A stretch of DNA of 6,461 nt from an uncultured Clostridia bacterium (lineage in GTDB: Bacteria; Bacillota; Clostridia; TANB77; CAG-508), in NCBI GenBank assembly GCA_947589135.1, contig CANPZT010000070.1, positions 1 to 6,461 of the forward strand, in the 5' to 3' direction. Both the position numbers and the translations under genes were made by a program. Shown one piece after another: positions 1-5,669 of this stretch; within the stretch, counting starts at the first letter, position 1; each line of letters starts with the position of its first letter. The notes under the pieces are model-generated. The model searched no databases. It had not been told where the DNA came from and was given only the letters and a program-made list of their open reading frames with translations.

Positions 1-66
<66 letters not shown>

Positions 67-96
67 ATATATATTGTTTTTTGATAACACATTATT

Positions 97-125
97 ATTT
101 TAGCATACTCACTGCTAAAATTCAA
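97..125 (-). promoter_or_regulatory. Probable sigma-A promoter of the tRNA-Arg gene
   Basis: On the minus strand, TTGAAT (125-120) is followed after exactly 17 bases by TAAAAT (102-97), and TGC directly precedes the -10 box (extended -10). Transcription would begin near position 90, about 24 bases before the mature tRNA 5' end. An inverted repeat ATTTTAGCA / TGCTAAAAT (97-105 and 113-121, 7-base loop) covers the -10 box and part of the -35 box. It may be an operator or a chance result of two related promoter boxes. Confidence 0.7.
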
Positions 126-203
126 TATTCTAAAAAAAATGCTAAATAATAAATTTGTAAGCATTAATATTTACATCCTTTTAACTTTTTATTTTTATTA
201 TTC

Positions 204-232
204 TTGCCTTTTTTACAATTTTGTTGTAGTAT
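204..232 (+). promoter_or_regulatory. Weak candidate promoter for the TtcA-like gene
   Basis: TTGCCT (204-209), 17 bases, TAGTAT (227-232) is one of several marginal sigma-A-like arrangements in the AT-rich gap 67-305; TTTACA at 170-175 with TTTTAT at 193-198 is another. Each matches about 4-5 of 6 consensus bases per box, so none is convincing alone. Apart from the tRNA promoter and these candidates, I see only scattered TGCTAA/TTAGCA copies in this gap. Confidence 0.25.
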
Positions 233-305
233 TTTAGTTAATTAATTTATAGAAATAATCATATCTATATATTTTAAAAAATTAAGCATGAAAGGAAAAT
301 AAAAA

Positions 306-1019
306 ATGCAGAAAATATTAAGTCATATGAGAAAAGCAATAGAAGAATATAATATGATAGAAGAAAACGATAAAATTGCCATATGCTTATCTGGAGGAAA
401 AGACTCCATTACATTACTACATGCATTTAAGGCTTTACAAAGATTTTACCCCAAAAAATTTGATATTATCGCAATTAGTATAGATCCTGGATTTGATTTT
501 TTTGACACTCAATTTTTAAAAAATTTATGTAATAAATTAGAAATACCATTATTTATAGAAAAAAATAATGCAAAAGAAATTGTTTTTGATATAAGGAAAG
601 AAAAAAATCCATGTTCACTCTGTGCCAACTTACGTAGAGGAGTTATTAATTCTATAGCTATACGAGAAAACTGCAATAAAATAGCATTAGGACATAATCA
701 AGATGATGTTTTACAAACTTTTCTATTAAATTTGTTTTATACTGGTAGTATAAATACATTTTCCCCTACTAGTTATATGGATCGTTCTAAAATTACATTA
801 ATTAGACCTTTAATTTATACTCCTGAAAAAGATACAAAAAGATTTATTAAAAAAAATAATTTAGAAGTAATGCCAAAAGTTTGCCCAATGGATGGTAATT
901 CTAAAAGGGAAGATATGAAACAATTAATTTTCACTCTTACTAAAAACATTCCTATGCTACGTGCAAATTTATTTGGTGCCATTCAAAGAAATTTAGATGA
1001 TTGGAAAATTCTTAAATAA
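306..1019 (+). CDS. TtcA-family PP-loop ATPase, probable tRNA 2-thiocytidine synthetase-like protein
   Basis: A 237-residue cytosolic protein of the adenine-nucleotide alpha-hydrolase (PP-loop) superfamily. Seen: the PP-loop SGGKDS at residues 29-34, the family pattern CSLCANLRRG with Cys103 and Cys106, GHNQDD at 129-134, and Cys193 in VCPMDG. In E. coli TtcA three cysteines (CxxC plus one later Cys) hold the Fe-S cluster used to thiolate cytidine 32 of tRNA; Cys103, Cys106 and Cys193 occupy equivalent places. The second cysteine usually found in the later CxxC motif is replaced (CPMD). The protein is shorter than E. coli TtcA (about 310 residues), mainly at the C-terminus, as in many clostridial homologues. 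The ATG start follows AAAGGA (291-296) with 9 bases between. It stands alone, convergent with the downstream mutase. The superfamily and TtcA-like subgroup are secure; the exact tRNA position or substrate is inferred. TilS is less likely because of the cysteine pattern. Confidence 0.85.
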   Translation: MQKILSHMRKAIEEYNMIEENDKIAICLSGGKDSITLLHAFKALQRFYPKKFDIIAISIDPGFDFFDTQFLKNLCNKLEIPLFIEKNNAKEIVFDIRKEKNPCSLCANLRRGVINSIAIRENCNKIALGHNQDDVLQTFLLNLFYTGSINTFSPTSYMDRSKITLIRPLIYTPEKDTKRFIKKNNLEVMPKVCPMDGNSKREDMKQLIFTLTKNIPMLRANLFGAIQRNLDDWKILK

Positions 1020-1047
1020 TATTATTTATTTGTAATTTTACTCAATA

Positions 1048-1103
1048 AATAATAAAAAATGCGATTTAAGTAAGAATATACTTTTTTCGCATTTTTTATT
1101 ATT
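1048..1103. terminator. Bidirectional intrinsic terminator between convergent genes
   Basis: A perfect 17-bp inverted repeat (1048-1064 with 1087-1103) has AAAAAATGCGA against TCGCATTTTTT at its core. A smaller inner stem AAGTA/TACTT (1068-1072 with 1079-1083) lies inside the loop. The A-run and T-run give a T-tract on both strands, so it can end the TtcA-like transcript on the plus strand and the mutase transcript on the minus strand. The mutase stop codon is only 9 bases beyond it. Confidence 0.9.
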
Positions 1104-1112
1104 ATATTAATA

Positions 1113-2837
1113 CTATTTTACTATTTGTGTCATAGCATTTTTTAATGATTCTAATTTTTCACTGGCATCTTCATCACTTGTACCTTTAACACCCATATAT
1201 AACTTTATTTTTGGCTCTGTTCCAGAAGGTCTTACACAACACCAGCTATTATTTTCTAATTCATAATATAAAACATTAGATTTTGGTAATCCCGTTGTAG
1301 TTATTTCTCCTGTCTGCATATTTTTTACAATATCTTTTTCTATGTCTTTAAATGTTAATACTTTATAATCTCCAATTTTTTCTATAGGTGTATTTCTCAT
1401 GTTTGTCATCATATCTTTAATCTTTTGTGCTCCTTCAGCGCCTTCCATAACAATTGATACTTGTGTTTCTTTATAATATCCATATTTTTGGTAAATATCT
1501 ATCATTGCATCCCATAGAGTTTTTCCTTTTGATTGATAATAACAAGCCGCTTCGCAAAGTGCCATTACCGCTGCTATTCCATCTTTATCCCTTGCATAAT
1601 CACCAATTAGGCAACCATAACTTTCTTCAAATCCAAAAACATATGTCTTATCATGTTTTTCTTTTGCTCTTTTCATTACAGCTCCAATATTTTTGAATCC
1701 TGTTAAAACTTCTATACATTCTAAATTATAATTTTTAGCAATAGCTTTTGCTAATTCAGAAGATACTATAGTTGTAATAAACATTCCATCACTTGGTAAA
1801 ATTCCTTTTTCTTTCATTTGAGAAATTCTATATTCTGCAATTAAAAGTGCTGACATATTTCCTGTATATTCCATATATTTTCCACTTGCTGAATCTTTTG
1901 CAAAAATTCCTAATCTATCTGCATCTGGGTCAGTAGCTAGAACAACATCTGCATCTACTTTTTCTGCTAATTCTAATGCTAATTTAAATGCTTTTTTATC
2001 TTCTGGATTTGGATAGCTTACTGTTGGAAAGTTTCCATCTGGATCTTTTTGCTCTGGAACTACATATACATTTTGCAATCCGATTTCATTTAAAAGTTTT
2101 TCAGTAACTGTATTTCCTGTTCCATGTAAAGGAGTATATACAACTTTTATTTTCTTTCCTTCTTCTTTAACAATTTCTGGATTTAATACTTTACTCTTTA
2201 ATATGCTTAAATATTTATCATCTATTTCTTTTCCTACAATATTAAATAGCCCTAAGTTTTCAGCCTCTTCTCTTGTTATTTCTTTTATTTCATTATAATT
2301 TTTAACAGCTCTTACTTTTTCTATAATATCTTTATCTCTTGGTGCTACTATTTGAGAACCATCATCCCAATATACCTTATATCCGTTATACTTTGGTGGA
2401 TTATGACTTGCTGTTATCATAACACCTGCTGTGCATTCTAACTCCCTTATTGCAAAAGATAATTCTGGTACAGGTCTTAAATTTTCAAATAAATAAGTTT
2501 TTATTCCGTTTGCATTTAAAATTAATGCTGTTTGCATACTAAATTCTTTAGACATTTTTCTTGAATCATAACTTATTGCTACACCTTTATTTTGTGTACC
2601 TTGCTCTAGTATATAGTTTGCTAATCCTTGAGTTGCTTTTCCTACTGTATATTTATTCATTCTGTTGGTTCCAGCTCCAATTACTCCCCTTAGTCCTGCT
2701 GTTCCAAATTCCAATTCTTGATAAAATCTATCTTCTATTTCTTTTTCATCATCTTTTATTTCTAGTAACTCTTTTTTAGTCTCTTCATCAAATTCTGGAC
2801 TTTCACACCATTTTTTATACTCCTCCAAATATCCCAT
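1113..2837 (-). CDS. Phosphoglucomutase/phosphomannomutase (alpha-D-phosphohexomutase family)
   Basis: A 574-residue cytosolic enzyme that interconverts hexose 6-phosphate and hexose 1-phosphate through a phosphoserine. With the start used here, the visible motifs are GTAGLRG (45-51), the active-site loop TASHNP with phosphoserine Ser144, the Mg-binding loop DPDADR (303-308), the sugar-binding loop GFEESYG (402-408) and the phosphate-binding loop RPSGTEPK (536-543). These are the four catalytic blocks of the four-domain fold, complete and in order. Length and motif wording match the long bacterial form typified by B. subtilis PgcA. The frame opens further upstream (TTG at 2861), but AAAGGA at 2851-2846 lies inside that extension, 8 bases before the ATG at 2837; an ATG at 2843 is too close to it. 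It follows the pyrophosphorylase gene by 54 bases on the same strand, so the two are probably cotranscribed and supply sugar 1-phosphate for UDP-sugar synthesis. Glucose is the likeliest substrate; mannose or another hexose cannot be excluded. Confidence 0.93.
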   Translation of the reverse strand: MGYLEEYKKWCESPEFDEETKKELLEIKDDEKEIEDRFYQELEFGTAGLRGVIGAGTNRMNKYTVGKATQGLANYILEQGTQNKGVAISYDSRKMSKEFSMQTALILNANGIKTYLFENLRPVPELSFAIRELECTAGVMITASHNPPKYNGYKVYWDDGSQIVAPRDKDIIEKVRAVKNYNEIKEITREEAENLGLFNIVGKEIDDKYLSILKSKVLNPEIVKEEGKKIKVVYTPLHGTGNTVTEKLLNEIGLQNVYVVPEQKDPDGNFPTVSYPNPEDKKAFKLALELAEKVDADVVLATDPDADRLGIFAKDSASGKYMEYTGNMSALLIAEYRISQMKEKGILPSDGMFITTIVSSELAKAIAKNYNLECIEVLTGFKNIGAVMKRAKEKHDKTYVFGFEESYGCLIGDYARDKDGIAAVMALCEAACYYQSKGKTLWDAMIDIYQKYGYYKETQVSIVMEGAEGAQKIKDMMTNMRNTPIEKIGDYKVLTFKDIEKDIVKNMQTGEITTTGLPKSNVLYYELENNSWCCVRPSGTEPKIKLYMGVKGTSDEDASEKLESLKNAMTQIVK

Positions 2838-2845
2838 TTTCATCT

Positions 2846-2851
2846 TCCTTT
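2846..2851 (-). promoter_or_regulatory. Ribosome binding site deciding the mutase start
   Basis: AAAGGA on the minus strand, 8 bases before the ATG at 2837. It argues against the TTG at 2861 (upstream of the site) and the ATG at 2843 (only 2 bases away). Confidence 0.75.
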
Positions 2852-2856
2852 CTTTT

Positions 2857-2888
2857 ATCAAGTGAACACGCCCTTTGGCAACCTTGAT
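2857..2888 (-). other. GC-rich structured spacer between pyrophosphorylase and mutase genes
   Basis: The 54-base gap contains a stretch much richer in G and C than anything nearby except the tRNA (about 2862-2883). On the minus strand it can fold as an outer 6-bp stem ATCAAG/CTTGAT (2888-2883 with 2862-2857) around an inner short stem TGCC/GGCG (2880-2877 with 2872-2869, one G-U pair). The hairpin ends 5 bases before the mutase ribosome binding site. It could be an RNA processing or stability element in a two-gene mRNA, or a translation control. I do not recognise it as a known riboswitch. Confidence 0.4.
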
Positions 2889-2891
2889 TAT

Positions 2892-4142
2892 TTATTCTAA
2901 ATTATAATATTTCTTATATAATTCTCTAGCTGTTTTTGGGCAATCTACACCTGCAGAATCTGCATTTTTAACAGGTGCAAATTCTTCTTCTCTTTTTACT
3001 CTTAAAACTACCATTTCATCAACTTTACCAAACGCATCAAATAAAAATGCTTCAAATTTATAGGCATTTGGTGAATCAGGCTCTACTATTTTTCCATTTT
3101 CATCTAAATATTTCGCTTTTTTATATGCTACATGATATGGCAATGGAGCTGCTCCCATTCTCTCTACTGCATCAATACTAAAAAGATTGCATAATATATG
3201 TGATTCTCCATACAATAATTCACCTTTGTCATCTACTTGTTCTGCCATCTCATCTGTAATTTCAGAATATTCAATTACATTTGGCTTACCATTTCTTTTA
3301 CAAAATACTCCTACTTTTTCATGTGGATTTGCTTTTACAATTGATTTACATGCAACTGTTACTTTTTTATCAATTGCAAGTCCCATAAGAACAGGATCTA
3401 CCATTTTTACTAGACAATTGTCTACTCCTCCGATAAATGCCCATTCTATGCCCATTTGTCTCATCTTTTCTGTCATACCATTTTTTACTAATGACTCGTA
3501 AATTCCACCATGACCATCTGCTGCTAATTTAATTAGTCCTTCTTCGTTTAATAATATCTTTCCCTCTGTATCTATCATTGGTAGCTCACCTTGAATAAAG
3601 AAAAATATATTTTTGTCCTTTTGATATCCAAAATATTTATGTTTTTCAAAAAATTCTATTGTAGCTTTGTTGTTCTCTTTACTTGTCATAATGAACCAAG
3701 GAATTGTTACTCCATATTTCTTTCCTTCTTCTTTTAAGCTATCACATAATAATTCAAATAAAGATTTATGAGAATCTAGTCCGATATCATAAGTTCCTTT
3801 TGGTCCATTATGTCCTAATCTTGTTCCTTGACCCCCTGCCATCGTTACAGCTGCTAATTTTCCTTCTTTTATTGCTTTTTTACCAATATTTTCATAGTAT
3901 TTATACTCATCATTTAATTTATATTTATCTAAATATTCAATTGGAGTTATTTCATCTTGATTATTTTTTTCTTCTTTTTTTGTATTTTTATATAAATTAT
4001 CTATTAATGAAAAATCAATATTTTTTATTTGTTGTATCAATTGTTTTTTGTGATTTTCATCAAGTGTTTCATAATGTTTTATTAAATGTTCTTGATTATA
4101 TTTTTTTAGAATTGATTTTATTTCTTGTATATCAGTATTCAT
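2892..4142 (-). CDS. UDPGP type 1 / UAP1-like UTP--sugar-1-phosphate uridylyltransferase
   Basis: A 416-residue cytosolic nucleotidyltransferase that would join UTP and a sugar 1-phosphate to give a UDP-sugar and pyrophosphate. After a helical N-terminal part of about 90 residues comes the GT-A-like core. Visible motifs are the nucleotide loop AGGQGTRLG (102-110) and PKG (114-116), MTSKENN and KHKYFG, FFIQGELPM, DGHGGIY (209-215), VDN (240-242), KVGVFC, EYSEI (291-295) and FAPVKNAD near the C-terminus (388-395). This wording is that of the eukaryotic UDP-N-acetylhexosamine pyrophosphorylase (UAP1/AGX) group, not bacterial GalU or GlmU. Substrate choice (Glc-1-P, GlcNAc-1-P or GalNAc-1-P) cannot be read directly; the adjacent phosphoglucomutase-type mutase favours a glucose route. 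The ATG at 4160 is open, but AAAGGA (4157-4152) falls within that extension and sits 9 bases before the ATG at 4142, which is therefore preferred. It is the first gene of a probable two-gene unit. Confidence 0.9.
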   Translation of the reverse strand: MNTDIQEIKSILKKYNQEHLIKHYETLDENHKKQLIQQIKNIDFSLIDNLYKNTKKEEKNNQDEITPIEYLDKYKLNDEYKYYENIGKKAIKEGKLAAVTMAGGQGTRLGHNGPKGTYDIGLDSHKSLFELLCDSLKEEGKKYGVTIPWFIMTSKENNKATIEFFEKHKYFGYQKDKNIFFFIQGELPMIDTEGKILLNEEGLIKLAADGHGGIYESLVKNGMTEKMRQMGIEWAFIGGVDNCLVKMVDPVLMGLAIDKKVTVACKSIVKANPHEKVGVFCKRNGKPNVIEYSEITDEMAEQVDDKGELLYGESHILCNLFSIDAVERMGAAPLPYHVAYKKAKYLDENGKIVEPDSPNAYKFEAFLFDAFGKVDEMVVLRVKREEEFAPVKNADSAGVDCPKTARELYKKYYNLE

Positions 4143-4151
4143 TTTTATTCT

Positions 4152-4157
4152 TCCTTT
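4152..4157 (-). promoter_or_regulatory. Ribosome binding site deciding the pyrophosphorylase start
   Basis: AAAGGA on the minus strand, 9 bases before the ATG at 4142. It lies just after the alternative ATG at 4160, so that upstream start would have no binding site of its own. Confidence 0.75.
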
Positions 4158-4200
4158 CATTACATCATATATTATTTTCTTAAGTTAAATGACTAATTTA

Positions 4201-4234
4201 ATAAATACAGATAAATTACTTTATCTGTATTTAT
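4201..4234 (-). repeat. Perfect 15-bp hairpin with GTAA loop (terminator, operator or leader element)
   Basis: ATAAATACAGATAAA and its exact reverse complement (4201-4215 and 4220-4234) flank four bases. Read on the minus strand the loop is GTAA, a GNRA-type tetraloop. It lies 33 bases beyond the stop of the 156-residue gene, so it could end that transcript, but the bases after it are not a clear T-tract. It also covers the predicted start site of the pyrophosphorylase transcript. Both uses, or an operator role, fit the position. Confidence 0.7.
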
Positions 4235-4235
4235 A

Positions 4236-4264
4236 TTTATACACTATTTTTTTTATAAAATCAA
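4236..4264 (-). promoter_or_regulatory. Probable sigma-A promoter of the pyrophosphorylase-mutase unit
   Basis: On the minus strand TTGATT (4264-4259) is followed by exactly 17 bases and then TATAAA (4241-4236). Transcription would start near 4229, inside the 5' arm of the 15-bp hairpin, giving a leader of about 87 bases before the ATG at 4142. The -35 box begins 4 bases after the stop of the upstream gene. Confidence 0.65.
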
Positions 4265-4267
4265 TAC

Positions 4268-4738
4268 TTATATATTTTTTTCCCCAATAGTACTAATTAT
4301 TTTTTCATAGCTATTTTTTATATTATTTATTTTTGGTTCGATTTCCTCTATATTATAACAATCTATAATTTTTATATTCTTATAATTATTTATTATTTTA
4401 TCTATATTTTTATTAGTATTTTTTATATATTCTTCATTTCCTTTTATAAATATTTCTATTTCTTTTTTATTATTTATTTCTTCTTTTAATTCTTCTATTT
4501 TTTCATCATTATTATTTTTCCAATTTATCTCTAATATTTTATTCTTTTTTTGCTCTTTAAAATTAATTTTTGAAATTAGTTTATTAATAGTTTCTTCTAA
4601 ATTTTCTTGTGTTAATATTAATATTTTTTTATTTTCTTCTAATTTTTTACTAATATATGGTAAGCTTATCATTTCAAAATGATAGTTACTTACATAAAAC
4701 ACACAACTTTTTTCTTTTGTATCTTGATTTTTATTCAT
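4268..4738 (-). CDS. Unrecognised 156-residue alpha/beta protein
   Basis: I do not recognise this family with confidence. The sequence is rich in Lys, Asn, Ile and Glu, with no signal peptide or membrane segment, so it is probably cytosolic. Hydrophobic runs alternate with amphipathic helices: strand-like SCVFYVSN (11-18), helix about 20-36, strand KILIL (38-42), helix about 45-59, strand KILEI (67-71), helix about 77-91, strand EIEIFIKG (93-100), helix about 102-120, strand NIKIIDCYNI (121-130) and a C-terminal helix. That pattern suggests a small Rossmann-like sheet, but there is no P-loop or other nucleotide motif. Coding is supported by a strong promoter, AAAGGA (4755-4750) 11 bases before the ATG, and the ordered secondary-structure pattern. 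The AT-rich opposite strand has no comparable support. It is divergent from spoIIR and lies upstream of the UDP-sugar unit on the same strand, with a separate promoter between them. Function is unknown; a regulatory or binding role is only a guess. Confidence 0.75.
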   Translation of the reverse strand: MNKNQDTKEKSCVFYVSNYHFEMISLPYISKKLEENKKILILTQENLEETINKLISKINFKEQKKNKILEINWKNNNDEKIEELKEEINNKKEIEIFIKGNEEYIKNTNKNIDKIINNYKNIKIIDCYNIEEIEPKINNIKNSYEKIISTIGEKNI

Positions 4739-4745
4739 TTAAAAA

Positions 4746-4782
4746 TCCGTCCTTTCAAACTTATACTTACGGACTATTCCGT
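4746..4782 (-). promoter_or_regulatory. Leader with alternative hairpins near the ribosome binding site of the unknown gene
   Basis: In the predicted leader (minus strand) ACGGA (4782-4778) can pair with TCCGT (4773-4769) around a 4-base loop. The same TCCGT can instead pair with a second ACGGA (4750-4746), which overlaps the end of AAAGGA (4755-4750); GTCC there could also pair with GGAC in the binding site. The two folds are mutually exclusive and one would partly hide the ribosome binding site. The stems are short. Confidence 0.35.
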
Positions 4783-4800
4783 TTCCCATTTTTTGTTTAC

Positions 4801-4815
4801 TGGTAAATTTTACCA
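4801..4815. promoter_or_regulatory. 15-bp palindrome over a -10 box, probable operator
   Basis: TGGTAAA-T-TTTACCA has perfect 7-bp arms around one central base. It contains the -10 box (4812-4807) of the minus-strand promoter of the unknown gene, so a dimeric repressor bound here would block that promoter. The nearest plus-strand gene, spoIIR, starts 133 bases away. TGGTA...TACCA half-sites loosely resemble GntR-type operators, but the regulator cannot be named. Confidence 0.55.
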
Positions 4816-4835
4816 TTTCTTTACAAATATGTCAA
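4807..4835 (-). promoter_or_regulatory. Strong sigma-A promoter of the unknown 156-residue gene
   Basis: On the minus strand a perfect TTGACA (4835-4830) is followed by exactly 17 bases and then TAAAAT (4812-4807). The predicted start near 4800 gives a leader of about 60 bases. This is the closest match to consensus in the window. Confidence 0.8.
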
Positions 4836-4874
4836 TAATATTTCAAAAAAAATTATCGACATTTTTCGCATACT

Positions 4875-4902
4875 GTATAAAATTTAAAATTTTGTTAATA
4901 AT
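4875..4902 (+). promoter_or_regulatory. Candidate sigma-F-type promoter of spoIIR
   Basis: GTATA (4875-4879), 14 bases, then GTTAATAAT (4894-4902) resembles the forespore sigma-F pattern GYATA / GGnnAnAnT with one missing G. spoIIR is sigma-F dependent in Bacillus and Clostridium, which is why this was sought. The start site would be about 40 bases before the ATG. A sigma-A-like alternative, TTATCG (4853-4858), 17 bases, TATAAA (4876-4881), overlaps it. Confidence 0.4.
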
Positions 4903-4948
4903 TATAGTAAATGAATTTTTTTACAAAAAAGTTTTTTGGAGGTAACTA

Positions 4949-5614
4949 ATGAAAAAAATATTAAATTTATTTAAAAATCCCAAGGTAAATATGGTAATTA
5001 TTTTAAGTTTTTTACTTTTTATATATACCACAATATGTGCTATGTCTTATGCTCAAAACATATCATCAGATATAGCAAATAGTGTGTTTAGATTACATGT
5101 TATTGCTAATAGTGATACTAATGAAGATCAAAATTTAAAATATAAAGTTCGTGATAGTCTTCTGCAATATATGAATGAAATATGTAAAAATTGTTCTTCA
5201 AAAGAAGAAGCTATCTTATTAGTAGAAAAAAATAAAGATAATTTTAAACAAATAGCAATGGAAAGAATTAAGGCTGAAGGTTATTCTTATGATGTTAATA
5301 TTAATATAGGTAATTTTGAATTTCCTACAAAAAATTATGGGGATATTTCACTTCCAGCAGGATATTATGATGCATTACGAGTAGAAATAGGTGAGGCAAA
5401 AGGTCAAAATTGGTGGTGTGTAATGTTTCCTCCTCTATGCTTTGTTGATATTTCTTCTGGTATTGTACCTGAAGAATCAAAAGAATTAATTGAAAATAAT
5501 TTAACAGAAGAAGAATTTGCTCTTGTATCTGATAATTCTAATACACAAATTAAGTTTAAATTTAAATTGTTAGAATTTTTTAATAATAGTGGCCTACTAA
5601 CTGCTAAAAACTAA
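4949..5614 (+). CDS. spoIIR: Stage II sporulation protein R
   Basis: A 221-residue signalling protein made in the forespore. In Bacillus it is secreted into the intermembrane space and activates the mother-cell protease SpoIIGA, which processes pro-sigma-E, coupling gene expression across the septum. Seen: a basic N-terminus and one hydrophobic segment at about residues 13-31 ending near AMSYAQ, a signal peptide or anchor; then the hallmark blocks FRLHVIANSD (47-56), DQ..LK..VRD (60-69), FPTKNYGDISLPAG (125-138), ALRVEIG (142-148) and NWWCVMFPPLC (154-164). Length and block order fit the family and no frame break is seen. The ATG follows a strong GGAGG (4938-4942) by 6 bases. It is divergent from the unknown gene and followed by murA with its own promoters, so it is probably transcribed alone. 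Its presence shows that the organism belongs to a spore-forming lineage. Confidence 0.95.
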   Translation: MKKILNLFKNPKVNMVIILSFLLFIYTTICAMSYAQNISSDIANSVFRLHVIANSDTNEDQNLKYKVRDSLLQYMNEICKNCSSKEEAILLVEKNKDNFKQIAMERIKAEGYSYDVNINIGNFEFPTKNYGDISLPAGYYDALRVEIGEAKGQNWWCVMFPPLCFVDISSGIVPEESKELIENNLTEEEFALVSDNSNTQIKFKFKLLEFFNNSGLLTAKN

Positions 5615-5624
5615 TTTTTAAGTA

Positions 5625-5667
5625 ATTACTATAAAATTTACTCTTTTTTATATGATTACTATAAAAT
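5625..5667 (+). repeat. 13-bp direct repeat, two copies 30 bp apart, upstream of murA
   Basis: ATTACTATAAAAT occurs at 5625-5637 and again at 5655-5667. The 30-bp period is close to three helical turns, so both copies face the same side of the DNA. The second copy ends just before the -35 box at 5670. It could be a paired regulator site or remnants of duplicated promoter sequence; each copy contains TATAAA. Confidence 0.6.
5637..5665 (+). promoter_or_regulatory. Candidate upstream promoter of murA (P1)
   Basis: TTTACT (5637-5642), 17 bases, TATAAA (5660-5665). The -10 box belongs to the second copy of the direct repeat. The start site would be near 5672. Confidence 0.4.
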
Positions 5668-5669
5668 AG

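Noticed and set aside
1454..1696. Open frame on the plus strand inside the mutase gene, with similar ones at 2561-2779, 2975-3181, 3187-3501 and 3704-4183
   Set aside because: They lie antisense to genes with complete family motifs, encode Leu/Phe/Tyr-rich sequence expected from reading an AT-rich gene backwards, and lack ribosome sites.
2838..2861. TTG at 2861 as start of the mutase
   Set aside because: The AAAGGA ribosome site lies within this extension, and the resulting N-terminal residues are the translated binding site rather than protein-like sequence.
4143..4160. ATG at 4160 as start of the pyrophosphorylase
   Set aside because: No ribosome site precedes it, while AAAGGA inside the extension is well spaced for the ATG at 4142.
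4868..4872. GCATA as the -35 element of a sigma-F promoter for spoIIR
   Set aside because: No GG-type -10 sequence occurs 14-16 bases downstream; the GTATA at 4875 has a better partner.
4921..4942. T/A/T runs before spoIIR (CAAAAAA-G-TTTTTTG) as a terminator or ribosome-site hairpin
   Set aside because: A one-base loop is not realistic, the A-T stem is weak, and homopolymer runs are common in this DNA.
4679..4945. Plus-strand frame of 88 codons across the divergent promoter region
   Set aside because: It overlaps the start of the unknown gene, its promoter and the spoIIR promoter, has no ribosome site, and reads as low-complexity Phe/Ile.
4739..4948. T-box or known riboswitch in the divergent gap
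   Set aside because: No T-box consensus (TGGNACCGCG-like) or other recognisable aptamer core; only short stems are present.
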